Shown here: positions 38,498 to 47,310 of the stretch, piece after piece
How the letters are laid out: every line of letters starts with the position of its first letter
Numbering within the stretch: position 1 is the first letter of the stretch
NCBI RefSeq assembly: GCF_021654575.1
Contig: NZ_AP024488.1
Span: 2,232,001 to 2,296,000 of the forward strand
From: Desulfoluna limicola
Lineage (GTDB): Bacteria > Desulfobacterota > Desulfobacteria > Desulfobacterales > Desulfolunaceae
Reading direction: 5' to 3'
Length of the DNA stretch: 64,000 nt
Program-made: the position numbers and the translations under genes
Notes under the pieces: generated by a model
Databases searched by the model: none
What the model was told of the DNA's origin: nothing
The model's input: only the letters and a program-made list of their open reading frames with translations

Positions 38498-40273
38498 TTA
38501 TGGACCGCAATCGCCCCACAAAGCAAATCCATACGTCAAATAAAGACGTCCTTCGCTGTCACTGAAAAGCCAGTGCGCGTCCGCACAAAAAGATCCTGTG
38601 ATAGTAAAAGGCGACTTTACCCATTCAGGATTAGAGCTGTAACGGGGACTATAGACAATATCTTTAAAGGTCTCAGAATACGAATCAATGCCAACGATCA
38701 TGTTTACTGATTCAAACTGGGTTCTGCTGGGTTGAGTCCAGGCAAACCGGATATCTCCCCCATCATACATATTGTAACTCAACTCTGGGGCTGTAGGGCC
38801 TACAAAGAAATCATCCCGACGCCCTAGCACATAATCCTGAGATAGAGGAGCTTTCTCCAAAATGATGGTTTCGATTTCCGTGCTTCCATCATTCATCGAC
38901 AAGGTAAGGGTATATTCAGCCCCGTCAGAAAAGAGGGGGTCATCCGTGGCTACCAACTTCTCATAAGCAAGGGGGTAACCATAAAGCCATTGTCTGCTAT
39001 CTGTCAGGACTGTATCTGGCCCCTCTACAATACCCGGCCCAGAAACTGTCGCCTTAAAAATTTCGGTTGTATTGCCTTCGATGTAAAACAACATCCCACC
39101 AGAAAAGGAGTCGTCGTATAATTCGTATTTTGAAAGAGCCACAACCCCAGCGTGATACGCTTTCTGATTCCCGTAAAACTTCCAGCTGCCGTCTTCCTCC
39201 GCCAGAGTAAACCTCTCCCTGGCAAGGTAATGGCCCTGGCGGATTTTGCAGAACACCTCTGCGGTCCTGGGAGTTGCGGCAAGGTCCATCGATTTGATAG
39301 ACAACTCTTCAATAGCCATGTCCACCCTGTGAACTTCGCCCGCCTGATCGCTCACCCATGTGGCTTTGTCCTTGCCGGCATCCTGATAGGTGTCCGCTAC
39401 CAATGCCTCCAGGGTCCCCAGCTTGCCGTTTTCCGCCGAGGGCAAAGCGCCTTCGAAGACCGCCTCGTAACTCCCGAACAGCTCAAGTATGGCTGAGGCT
39501 GCCAGTGCGCCCTCTTCCAGGCTGCCTGCCTCCGTAAAAGCCCCGACATCCGCAGGATCGGTCAGGTCATCTTCCAGCACCTCTCCGGTCACCACATTGA
39601 CAATTTGATAAATGGTTGTCGGGTTTCCTTCCGCATCGGTTTTAAGGCGCAGCTCAAGCACATCCAGGAGGGCATCAAGTCCCGTGTGGTCCGCATCAAA
39701 GGGTGTCCGCAGAAGGTCCACCTCCCCTTCCAGTCCCAGTGAATCAACCATCACGGCAAACCGCGCCTCCAGAGCTTCCCGAGCCGAGGCAAGCAAAGCG
39801 GGGGTCAAAAGCGGTGCATGGGTCTCCGGGACATAACCGTCGAAGAAAGCCTCCGCCAGCTGGCCCGATGCATTGGAAAGAATCAGATCGGTGAGAGGGG
39901 TGATATTAATGGTTCCCCCGATGTCGGCTTGCCCTGCCACCGAATGAATCACCACCGAACGGCCTTGAAACGTGCCCTCCGCCCGCAGGAGAAAAGGCGG
40001 GGTCATGCCGCTCACATCCACCTGATACCGTCCTCCTGTGCCTATGGTGACCACCTTTGTGGCGGCGGGATCGGCACTGTCCTTTACGGACACAATGCCT
40101 GCCAGTGCTGCGCCGGTTGCCACGGTCCCGCTGAGGGTCGTTGACGGAACATTCGCACCCGTGATGGTCGTTGTCGGTGATGGAACGTCCCCTTCGTTCG
40201 AGTTTCCATTGCCCCCGCAACCCACCATCAAGAGAAGGGCCATGGCTAGCACCCCCCAAAACCTTTGACTCAA
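38498..40273 (-). CDS. Predicted lipoprotein with N-terminal carboxypeptidase-regulatory-like domain
   Basis: A lipoprotein of about 591 residues. The best start is a TTG at 40271-40273 with GAAGGAAAGAGA immediately upstream, giving the signal SQRFWGVLAMALLLMVGCGG, with lipidation at the cysteine. The longer TTG at 40312 gives an implausible signal peptide. A low-complexity linker follows, then a beta-sandwich-like segment (TLSGTVATGAALAGIVSVKD, GGRYQVDVSGMTPPFLLRAEG) of the type found in surface lipoproteins. The remaining 400 residues are not recognised. It is likely outer-membrane or periplasmic. It stands alone between repeats. Confidence 0.75.
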   Translation of the reverse strand: MSQRFWGVLAMALLLMVGCGGNGNSNEGDVPSPTTTITGANVPSTTLSGTVATGAALAGIVSVKDSADPAATKVVTIGTGGRYQVDVSGMTPPFLLRAEGTFQGRSVVIHSVAGQADIGGTINITPLTDLILSNASGQLAEAFFDGYVPETHAPLLTPALLASAREALEARFAVMVDSLGLEGEVDLLRTPFDADHTGLDALLDVLELRLKTDAEGNPTTIYQIVNVVTGEVLEDDLTDPADVGAFTEAGSLEEGALAASAILELFGSYEAVFEGALPSAENGKLGTLEALVADTYQDAGKDKATWVSDQAGEVHRVDMAIEELSIKSMDLAATPRTAEVFCKIRQGHYLARERFTLAEEDGSWKFYGNQKAYHAGVVALSKYELYDDSFSGGMLFYIEGNTTEIFKATVSGPGIVEGPDTVLTDSRQWLYGYPLAYEKLVATDDPLFSDGAEYTLTLSMNDGSTEIETIILEKAPLSQDYVLGRRDDFFVGPTAPELSYNMYDGGDIRFAWTQPSRTQFESVNMIVGIDSYSETFKDIVYSPRYSSNPEWVKSPFTITGSFCADAHWLFSDSEGRLYLTYGFALWGDCGP

Positions 40274-40781
40274 TCTCTTTCCTTCACATACTTCGTTCAA
40301 ACCTACCCCCAAATGTATTTTGTAAAGAAGTACAGGCCATCATCAACAACCCAACGTCTCCAGACAACGCCACAAACGAAACCGGAGGTCACAAGCATTG
40401 AGCTGTCGAGGAATATCGAATAATAAGTGAACAGATAGGCTTAAGTCAATTATATAGTCAAAAACAGACAACACACAGCCTCCCCAACCTTCACCATAGT
40501 AGTAGCAAAAAAAGCCACAAAAGCCCTTTCAAACAGGAAAATAGTGAACCCCTACACCATTCCAATGGCATTATTCATAATGAACCAGACAAAATGACTT
40601 AGTGATCGGTCCCAGCTTTTCTGCGCGACCACATGGGCCACTCAAAATAGATACGGTGAGACATGTGGTAAGGGGTGGAGGGTGTAATATGAGGACCTGT
40701 GCCGGGAATTCTTCAATGGTGAGAGGCCATAACGGCCTTGTGGACTTTCAAACACAAAGTGTAACTGTTCAGACCATATTT
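40274..40781. other. AT-rich intergenic region, no gene seen
   Basis: About 500 bp of low-GC sequence upstream of the lipoprotein gene, presumably containing its promoter. No frame with a recognisable product or clear signal structure was found. Confidence 0.5.
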
Positions 40782-41000
40782 GCCTCCGGCGGGTCGCTTT
40801 TTGAAAAAAGCTTCGCAAAAACTTTCAGGTTGCCGCTTCCATTTCTATCAGCCCCTGCCGGGGCTGATAGAAATGGAAGCGGCATACTCGTTAAACCAGA
40901 AGCATATAGTTTGCAACACCGGTGGAGCAGGCAGTTCGCCTGAACGACCTGTTTGTCAATCTTTTTCAAAAACTTAGCCCCTGACAGGGGCGCGGGAGGC
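40782..41000. repeat. Interspersed repeat R1, copy e (219 bp, reversed)
   Basis: GCCTCCGGCGGGTCGCTTTT at the left and GGGGCGCGGGAGGC at the right. The centre has a near-perfect long inverted repeat (GCCGCTTCCATTTCTATCAG / CTGATAGAAATGGAAGCGGC). Flanks AACTGTTCAG and CTGAACAGTT are themselves inverted repeats. The orientation is opposite to copies a-d. Confidence 0.85.
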
Positions 41001-41030
41001 AATATTGAGCTGAACAGTTACAGTACCGGC

Positions 41031-42035
41031 CTAAAAACCGAACACCGCCTTGAACACATCCTGTTCGGCCATATAGCCCAAATCGGCTTCCAGGCGCACC
41101 TCGATCCCCGGATTGGGCTCGCGGTTGTGCTCGTATGGAAAGCCTACCTGAGGCACCACCGCTAAAACCAGCCAATCACGGTAGAAGCGTTGCCGATAGT
41201 GAACCCTGAACTGCAGATCGGTCCTTCTATAGACAGGTTCTGTATCAAAATAGTTGCTGATTTCATACTGCAGGACCTGATGCCGGTTAAGGATGTGATA
41301 CAATCGAAAACTCAGTGTGTGGGGCAGTCCGTCCTGTTCTTTATACCAGTTGACGCCCCCACTGGTACGGAAAAACCAACGCCTTGATAAATGGCGCTCC
41401 AGGTCCAGGCTTAACTTATTTTGTAACCCGTCGTCAGTGTAGTACCTGAAATTGTCGGTGACACGACCAAGCCAGGCCCCGAAGTCATACTCATAACGAT
41501 AACGCAACCCCGCATACATGTAGACCCAAGAGACACCAACGGTGGTGGACAAATGATAGTCTTTGCCCACTTTCAGGGCATAGCGCAGGGCCGCGCTCAA
41601 CTCGCTCTTTTCATACTCATCATTACGCGGATTATCCGAAATCGGGTTATCACGGAGATCAAATTCATCGTCATCCGCGGCACCGATAATCAGAAGTGCC
41701 TTTTTTGATAACCTGGGCAATTTGAGCCGGATGTTTACCATCGGACTGAAATCGAATTCACCGAAACGTGAATAGCCTAAGGAAAAGCGCAGTTTGGCCC
41801 GGGTGGTGTTTTCCTCGGCAATGTACCGGTCATCATCATAAAACGAATCCAGCCAATACGCGGCCGACACCAGGAGCTGGGATGCTTTCTGATGGGTTTC
41901 GTCGACCTTGCGCTCCTGTTCATCGCTGATCAAAGGAATATCGTCGTCCTGAGGACCTGGATCGGAATCGAAGTCAGCCATCGACGACGAAACACAAGCC
42001 AAAAGTATACCCAATGCAATCAACATAATATGCAT
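41031..42035 (-). CDS. Predicted outer-membrane beta-barrel protein
   Basis: This protein of about 334 residues has a signal peptide (MHIMLIALGILLACVSSSMA) starting at the ATG 42033-42035; no good ribosome-binding site is seen. The mature part has alternating aromatic/polar strands (KLRFSLGYSRFGEFDFSPMV, LSTTVGVSWVYMYAGLRYRY, DLQFRVHYRQRFYRDWLVLA) and ends in VFKAVFGF, a C-terminal Phe typical of proteins inserted by the BAM complex. The acidic stretch after the signal is probably periplasmic. No specific family was recognised; an OM protein of unknown role is the safest description. Confidence 0.75.
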   Translation of the reverse strand: MHIMLIALGILLACVSSSMADFDSDPGPQDDDIPLISDEQERKVDETHQKASQLLVSAAYWLDSFYDDDRYIAEENTTRAKLRFSLGYSRFGEFDFSPMVNIRLKLPRLSKKALLIIGAADDDEFDLRDNPISDNPRNDEYEKSELSAALRYALKVGKDYHLSTTVGVSWVYMYAGLRYRYEYDFGAWLGRVTDNFRYYTDDGLQNKLSLDLERHLSRRWFFRTSGGVNWYKEQDGLPHTLSFRLYHILNRHQVLQYEISNYFDTEPVYRRTDLQFRVHYRQRFYRDWLVLAVVPQVGFPYEHNREPNPGIEVRLEADLGYMAEQDVFKAVFGF

Positions 42036-42101
42036 GAGCGGTGCGTTTGGTTTTACGGATAAAGCCACTGGATAAAGAGCCTGTTCCTCGGGTTCCCTGG
42101 T

Positions 42102-42311
42102 GCCTCCGGCGGCCCTGGCGGGGGCCAAACTTTTGAAAAGTTTGACAAACAGGATTTGAGCACAGTTTCGATTACATCGCCGATGCCTTCAATCCATACA
42201 ACTGGGGCTTAACGGGTCTGTGGTTCCCTTTTCTGTGAGCTACTACGGGGTAAAGGGAACCACAACCGGAAAGTTTTCGGGGCTCATTTTAAAAAGCGAC
42301 CCGCAGGAGGC
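42102..42311. repeat. Interspersed repeat R1, copy c (210 bp)
   Basis: GCCTCCGGCGGCCCTGGCGG, AAACTTTTGAAAAGTTT, GACAAACAGG at the left; GCGACCCGCAGGAGGC at the right; inner inverted repeat GTGGTTCCCTTT / AAAGGGAACCAC. It overlaps the false N-terminal extension of the beta-barrel frame. Confidence 0.85.
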
Positions 42312-42374
42312 TAAACTTATGCCCGATCTGAAGGAGTGGGTTTAACAAACAGGTTTAAAAAAAAGGCCCTCTAT

Positions 42375-42739
42375 CATTCCCGCACTGAAGGCGAGTGTGA
42401 TTTGACACGATGTATGAGGGGCAAAGCGCAGCCGCTACCTGCTGTCAAGGTATTTTGCCTAACCCGGATATTTCATGAGAAAACGATCAAACCAATGCAA
42501 TAAAAGTGATTGCAAAGGGTTATTGTGAGAAATGCCGTTATTTCAAAAATGCAAAATGTAAGTCACGATTTTCTATTCGATTTTCTCACCCTTCGGGCGA
42601 GCCGAGTGCACTCATCTGCCGCGTTATCAGAACCTTGAGGTAACCACTGCATCTGCAGCTCTGATGCCTTGCATATGAGCGCACCCAACGCGTGAAATAT
42701 CCGGGCTAATGTGGCTTCGCCACCCTTGCCGACGGAGGC
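42375..42739. repeat. R2 repeat copy interrupted by a MITE
   Basis: Left part GGGGCAAAGCGCAGCCGCTA...CAAGGTATTTTGCCTAA, right part CTAATGTGGCTTCGCCACCC...GACGGAGGC. Joined at CTAA these reconstruct the reverse of the R2 copy at 31911-32037. The left boundary is approximate. Confidence 0.75.
42463..42705. mobile_element. 243-bp MITE with 13-bp terminal inverted repeats
   Basis: Perfect 13-bp ends CCCGGATATTTCA / TGAAATATCCGGG flanked by a direct CTAA duplication (42459-42462 and 42706-42709). There is no coding capacity. The TIR sequence and 4-bp duplication resemble non-autonomous IS1380-type elements (family assignment from memory, tentative). The insertion is inside an R2 repeat. Confidence 0.85.
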
Positions 42740-42759
42740 TGTTTTTCGGAACTGAATCG

Positions 42760-43266
42760 TTACTCTTTTTCCAAATAACGAATTTTCGATATATAAAGGA
42801 CGTTCATTCCTTTTGGCGAAGAAAACTTGATTTCATCATTCACTCGCTTTCCCAATATGGCCTTCCCTAAGGGCGAATCCATACTGATTTTTCCGTCAGC
42901 AACATTAAACTCATCGGGCCCGACAATACGATACTCGACCTCTTCCCCGTCTTCATCCTCGAGGGTCACGAACGCACCAAAATAAACTTTATCCTGATCT
43001 TCAGGAATACGATCGACAACACTCATCCCGTCTAGGCGATTCGTCAGAAATCGAAGCCTGCTGTCAATTTCGCGCAAGCGTTTCTTGCCATAAATGTACT
43101 CGGCATTTTCGCTACGATCACCTTGTGCGGCAGCCTTCGCAACTCTGTCGGTCACATCGGGTCGCTCAACGGTCCACAAGTACTGCACCTCTTCCGTTAA
43201 TTTTCGCGCACCTTCAGGGGTGATATACTTGGAACCTTGGACTGCAGGGGGACGCCATCTACCCAT
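42760..43266 (-). CDS. greB: Transcription elongation factor GreB
   Basis: This 168-residue protein rescues backtracked RNA polymerase by stimulating transcript cleavage through its secondary channel. The N-terminal coiled coil contains AAAQGDRSENAEYIYGKKRL with the conserved acidic tip DRSENAEY, followed by LREIDSRLRFLTNRLDGM. The C-terminal FKBP-like domain has EYRIVGPDEF and SMDSPLGKAILGKRVNDEI. YIYGKKRLREID is the GreB rather than GreA version. The ATG at 43264-43266 has only a weak GAGAG upstream. It is flanked by repeats on both sides and is apparently monocistronic. Confidence 0.95.
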   Translation of the reverse strand: MGRWRPPAVQGSKYITPEGARKLTEEVQYLWTVERPDVTDRVAKAAAQGDRSENAEYIYGKKRLREIDSRLRFLTNRLDGMSVVDRIPEDQDKVYFGAFVTLEDEDGEEVEYRIVGPDEFNVADGKISMDSPLGKAILGKRVNDEIKFSSPKGMNVLYISKIRYLEKE

Positions 43267-44233
43267 GTTAAACTCTCAGTATTTTATGGACTATCTTATC
43301 CGGGGTCAGCTTTTTAAAGCATACACGCATAAAGGGACAGGCTCTTTATGCAATAAAACAAACAATGCCGTCCAGTAACAATTCAACTCAACATTGACTC
43401 CGGCGGAGCTGCCAGGATCCAAACGTTGATACGTTTGACAAACACGTTTTAAACGCTGCTCGCCCGTTTCACCGATGCTATATTGTTCATTGGTTAACGC
43501 GTATGCCGCCTCTTATCCCTCAGCCCAACAGAGCGGATATAGGAGGTGACAACCGAAAAATTTTACGGAGCTTTAAAAAAAGCGACCCGCCGGGGGCATA
43601 GCCGGATGGCTACGCCGACCAATCAACAATATACGTACGTCACCAATATACCATAAATGTGCTTATGGGCCCTGGTTAATCGAACGATCTTGCAACTATT
43701 CAGCAGGAGCCCTGGACCCGATGATCCCCGAATCCGTAAAATATCGGGTTCTGTATCGAAACCGCCTTTGCCGGGTCAGCTCGCCTTTCTCTCTCTTTTT
43801 GAATGGATGGCCATCCAATGCAGTGCTGCCGATCACATGATACGCGGCCTTTTACCGGAATCCGTGAGGACCATACGGGAAATGTGTGCCATAGCCCCCT
43901 CCTCCCTGGTCGTTCTAAAATGTCATGTGGGTTGTAAAGGTTGGATTGCGATAACAATTACAGCAAATTCGTCTGTTTTGAACACATCTCACAATTGGGT
44001 CCGGACATCGTGTATAAACAGTGTGGCCCCTATTCTCTATTCTTTCAGAATTTCTTAAGTCACCACTTCAAATCTCCCCAAAAGCTTGATATAGTGGAAA
44101 AATATCCAAGCAAACAAAACATGTGCTTACCTTCTGCATCCCATTCCCGTCCCTATATCTTCATGAGCTGACTTATGCCTGTATCGTCAAAACAGTCTGC
44201 CCAACCTGACATTAACCATTACAAAACGAAATC
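43267..44233. other. Intergenic region with R1 copy d
   Basis: It holds an R1 repeat at 43396-43597 (GACTCCGGCGGAGCTGCC...GCGACCCGCCGGGGGC, inner GCCGCCTCTTATCC / GGATATAGGAGGTGAC). The remaining 630 bp before the diguanylate cyclase has only short frames without recognisable products. GGGACAGGCTCTTTATG at about 43337 also occurs in near-identical form at 45530. Confidence 0.6.
43396..43597. repeat. Interspersed repeat R1, copy d (202 bp)
   Basis: Diverged copy: left GACTCCGGCGG, AAACGTTGATACGTTTGACA, right AAGCGACCCGCCGGGGGC. The order of internal blocks is the same as in copies a-c. Confidence 0.75.
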
Positions 44234-45334
44234 ATGATGAAGCTAATAAACAAAACACTTCTGGAACAAATGAGAATTCATGATGCAGAAGTACACCATC
44301 GAAAAGAATTACTAAATTTCTCGAAAAAAGATGAAAATCTTCTTCTGAAATGTCGAAACCTTATAGAGGCAAACATCGACAATATTGCTCATGATTTTTA
44401 TGATATAATCACATCTTTCGATGAAATAACACTGACTATTGGAGATGCCGATACATTTGAGCGTTTAATCTTTGCACAAAAACAATACATAATAAGGCTT
44501 TTCAGCGGAGGGTATGATCTGGACTATGTTAACAGTAGATTGCATGTTGGGTTAGTACATAAACGAATAGGCGTAGATCCGAAATATTACCTTTCGGCGG
44601 TTAAAACGTTGAAAGACATTCTTATAAATAGAATTGAAAAAGAAATTGACGACAAAGAAACAAGGGAAGAGACTATCAATGCATTAGAAAAACTGATGTG
44701 GTTTGATATTGGTCTCATATTTGACACATATATCAGATGTCTTGTTTCGGCAATCCAGTCGGCAAAAGACAAATCGGAAACATATGCCCTCAACCTTGAA
44801 AGGAAAGTCCAAGACAGAACCCAGGAACTTCATGAATTATCCAGAAAAGACGGGTTAACGGGACTCTATAATCATCGCGCTTTTCTTGAATTGTTGGAAA
44901 GAGACATCTCATATGCTGAAAGAAACAGCTCGCCCCTTGCCCTGGTCTATTTTGATGTCGATAATTTCAAATCGATCAATGACACATCGGGGCATCTTAA
45001 AGGCGATGAAATTTTAAAATCAGTGGGGTCTGTTCTGAAAGAATTGACCCGTGAGGTTGATGTTCCCTGCCGTTACGGAGGTGATGAATTCTGTGTGATT
45101 CTGCCAGGCAACACGTCCAAAGATGCAGAGAAATTCTGCCAGCGTTTAATTCAGAGTTTTTCAGCGAAATACGATGATGTTACATTCAGCATCGGAATTG
45201 CTCAGACAGGGCCGAAAGACTTCGTTGACAGTGACACCCTAATAAAACACGCAGACAGCTCCATGTATAATGCCAAAAAAAACATTGGTTTTCATATTGC
45301 AACAAGCCCCACCCCACAATCACAAACACCGTAA
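44234..45334 (+). CDS. Globin-coupled diguanylate cyclase
   Basis: This 366-residue cytoplasmic signalling enzyme makes cyclic di-GMP from two GTP. Residues about 20-170 form a protoglobin-type sensor with the haem-proximal His at about 109 in LVHKRIGVDPKYY, implying oxygen or other gas sensing. A short coiled linker (NLERKVQDRTQELHELS) leads to a GGDEF domain with an intact active site GGDEF at 282-286. An RxxD inhibitory site (R273-D276) sits exactly five residues before it, so product inhibition is likely. It resembles DosC/BpeGReg-type proteins. It lies between greB and the distal end of the integron. The start ATG has a weak ribosome-binding site. Confidence 0.92.
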   Translation: MMKLINKTLLEQMRIHDAEVHHRKELLNFSKKDENLLLKCRNLIEANIDNIAHDFYDIITSFDEITLTIGDADTFERLIFAQKQYIIRLFSGGYDLDYVNSRLHVGLVHKRIGVDPKYYLSAVKTLKDILINRIEKEIDDKETREETINALEKLMWFDIGLIFDTYIRCLVSAIQSAKDKSETYALNLERKVQDRTQELHELSRKDGLTGLYNHRAFLELLERDISYAERNSSPLALVYFDVDNFKSINDTSGHLKGDEILKSVGSVLKELTREVDVPCRYGGDEFCVILPGNTSKDAEKFCQRLIQSFSAKYDDVTFSIGIAQTGPKDFVDSDTLIKHADSSMYNAKKNIGFHIATSPTPQSQTP

Positions 45335-45516
45335 TAAAAGGACATTGCGGCGCCCTCTCCCCCTATTTCAGAGATTTGACCGAGGCAGTATTAGATGGGG
45401 AAATGAATTCACATCTACTAGTGTGAAGTATCTTTCGTTTTTTTGGCAGGGCCCTACTTGAGTTAACTTGCGTCCGATTCCAACATTTGTAAAAAAATCA
45501 GAGAAATTAGTATAAA

Positions 45517-46122
45517 TTAGGTGATTAGGGACAGGTTCTTTATGTACTCTTTCTCTTCCAGATGCCCGTCCTCCTGTCGTACCGGAGCACGGAGCCATCT
45601 TTCAGTATACAGGATCTGCCAAGACTCCTTGACATGCTTTCTCACGGCCCTCAGTAGCAGGCCATGATCAATTTCTTCAAAGAACCCCTTGATATCCATA
45701 TCCAGCACCCATCCCCGCCTGTCGCATCGTTCCTTGACCTTCAGCAACGCTTGATGTGCCGACTTGCCAGGACGATACCCATAGGAATCCGGATGAAAAT
45801 GCCGTTCCAAGTCAGGTTCGATCAGAAGCTTTACCACCATCTGGGCGATCCGATCTGCTACCGCTGGGATGCCCAAGGGGCGAGACCCTCCGTCGGACTT
45901 TCCGATATGCACCCGACGCACTGCCGATGGATGATAGCTCCCGGAAGACAACCGGTTCCAGAGCTTGTAGAGGTTGTTCGCAAGATTCTTGTCAAAATCC
46001 CGAAGACTCTGACCATCAACACCCGCTGCCCCCTCGTTCGCTTTCACCCGGTTGTAGGCTTCAAAGACAATATGTTTTGGAATGGTAAACGGTTTTTGTC
46101 TTGATCCGAGAGTTCCTCCCAC
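45517..46122 (-). pseudogene. Truncated group II intron reverse transcriptase
   Basis: A frame of about 200 residues carries the N-terminal RT blocks of an LtrA-like intron protein: VFEAYNRVKANEGAAGVDG, SDGGSRPLGIPAVADRIAQM, HPDSYGYRPGKSAHQALLKV and WVLDMDIKGFFEEIDHGLL. It stops after block 3, so the catalytic YADD, the maturase domain and any endonuclease domain are missing. The last few residues (YIKNLSLIT) are unrelated sequence after the breakpoint near 45545. It cannot be an active reverse transcriptase. The start codon is uncertain. Confidence 0.85.
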
Positions 46123-46641
46123 CTTGTGGTTGACCCTCGTTTCTCGACTGGGCAGGCTGTCCCCTTCGCTCCACTCCCATTACAGAAGCTTCCACACTAC
46201 TACGAGACAGTCCGCCCCTGTGCCCTGCATTGGTACTCTTTGGATGCGGATCTTCCACACCGATTCTCCCTTAACATCAGGACGACAGGTTCTCATGTTC
46301 CGCATCAACGCCTGTTTCTGAATTCATGCCACCTGAATGCCGGCTGCCGCTTCGCCCGTTGTCCAGATTACGTCGAAACTTATCCCGGAAATACGCTCGG
46401 TCCCCGGTTTTGACAGCACTTCCTCATATCGACACCCCATCAGTGGTTCATTTGCATTCATCTCTTCAGAACACACCTGACAGATTTCTTTCTGCCTTTT
46501 CCCTATCGCTCACGACCATCGCTCTTAATGAAAGCCGCATAGGGCGGTTTGGGCCCAATCTCTGGTGATCGAGTCCGAGGGGCCTTCCCTCATCATTGAT
46601 ACAGCAGGAAAGAGGTTCTTCTTTCGTTCATGACACACGAG
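45545..46641 (-). mobile_element. Truncated group II intron at distal end of the integron array
   Basis: About 520 bp of non-coding sequence (46122-46641) precedes the broken RT frame, the size expected for intron domains I-IV, beginning near GTGTGTCATGAACG (46641 leftwards), a GTGYG-like 5' end. The 3' half, including domains V and VI, is absent. It abuts the truncated attC of the last cassette. The 5' boundary is a best guess. Confidence 0.6.
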
Positions 46642-46700
46642 CGGAGCGAGGGTACCCGTAGCGCAGCGGAGGGCGGTCCGACACAATGCATTTGTTAAGG
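46642..46700 (-). repeat. attC of cassette 9, truncated
   Basis: On the minus strand CCTTAAC (R'' core, 46694-46700) follows the cassette 9 gene, exactly complementary to the core that opens this cassette (GTTAAGG, 47173-47179). TGTCGGACCGCCC follows as the left arm, but the right arm is missing, apparently removed by the intron insertion or deletion. Confidence 0.65.
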
Positions 46701-46704
46701 GATT

Positions 46705-47163
46705 TTATTCATTGGCCAAAGCAATTGAGTTAATGTGGAACCCAAAAAGTTGCCACTTATCGCCTTTTTTGATTGCAGTTATATTTATTGTTGCCGGGCC
46801 ACTTTCGAATTCTGCTTTCGCTACATATTTTCCGGAAATTTGCTTGCCGGTATTTGGTGAAACAAATATATTTGCCTCTCCAATTGACCCTTTGTATTCT
46901 TCAAACTTACCAAGCTTTGAGAACCAATTAAAAATTTTATCGTATTCTTCTGGAGATGCTGAGTTTATAAGCTCATCGCCTGCATACTGAAATAGAGTTT
47001 CTTTGTTTAAGTGGGCTAAAATAATTGGTGTCACTTCATCTACATAATCTTTGCTTTCCTTGTCTAAAGCTGTGCCTTTTACCGCTAAGACAGAAAAACC
47101 AACGACCCCAATAACAATTAAAACAACAAAAATACCACCAAGTATCATTAATAGTTTTTTCAT
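46705..47163 (-). CDS. Cassette 9: small membrane-anchored protein, unknown function
   Basis: This 152-residue protein has one N-terminal membrane anchor (ILGGIFVVLIVIGVVGFSVL) and an exported domain ending GDKWQLFGFHINSIALA. The pattern suggests a small NTF2-like or DUF-type periplasmic domain, but no family is certain. It lies between attC sites (47173-47300 upstream, truncated site 46642-46700 downstream), so it is an integron cassette gene. The coding sequence is clearly more AT-rich than the flanking chromosome. Confidence 0.75.
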   Translation of the reverse strand: MKKLLMILGGIFVVLIVIGVVGFSVLAVKGTALDKESKDYVDEVTPIILAHLNKETLFQYAGDELINSASPEEYDKIFNWFSKLGKFEEYKGSIGEANIFVSPNTGKQISGKYVAKAEFESGPATINITAIKKGDKWQLFGFHINSIALANE

Positions 47164-47172
47164 TATTTATCC

Positions 47173-47300
47173 CCTTAACGCTGGAATTCACCGGGCGGGC
47201 GACGAGGATCGGCAACGGTGAATAGGTTTAATTGTTTGTAAACCGGAAGCGCTCGCCAAAGAGCAGCTGTAAGCCCGTCCGGTGTAATGACTTGTTGGGG
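47173..47300 (-). repeat. attC of cassette 8 (128 bp)
   Basis: Minus strand: CCCCAAC at one end and GTTAAGG at the other. The arms ACACCGGACGGGC and GCCCGCCCGGTGAA are complementary, giving the folded single-stranded shape used by integron integrases. Confidence 0.88.
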
Positions 47301-47310
47301 CGTAGAGTTA

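Noticed and set aside
40602-41002. Several overlapping short frames
   Set aside because: They lie in or next to the R1 repeat at 40782-41000, whose inverted repeat gives open frames on both strands.
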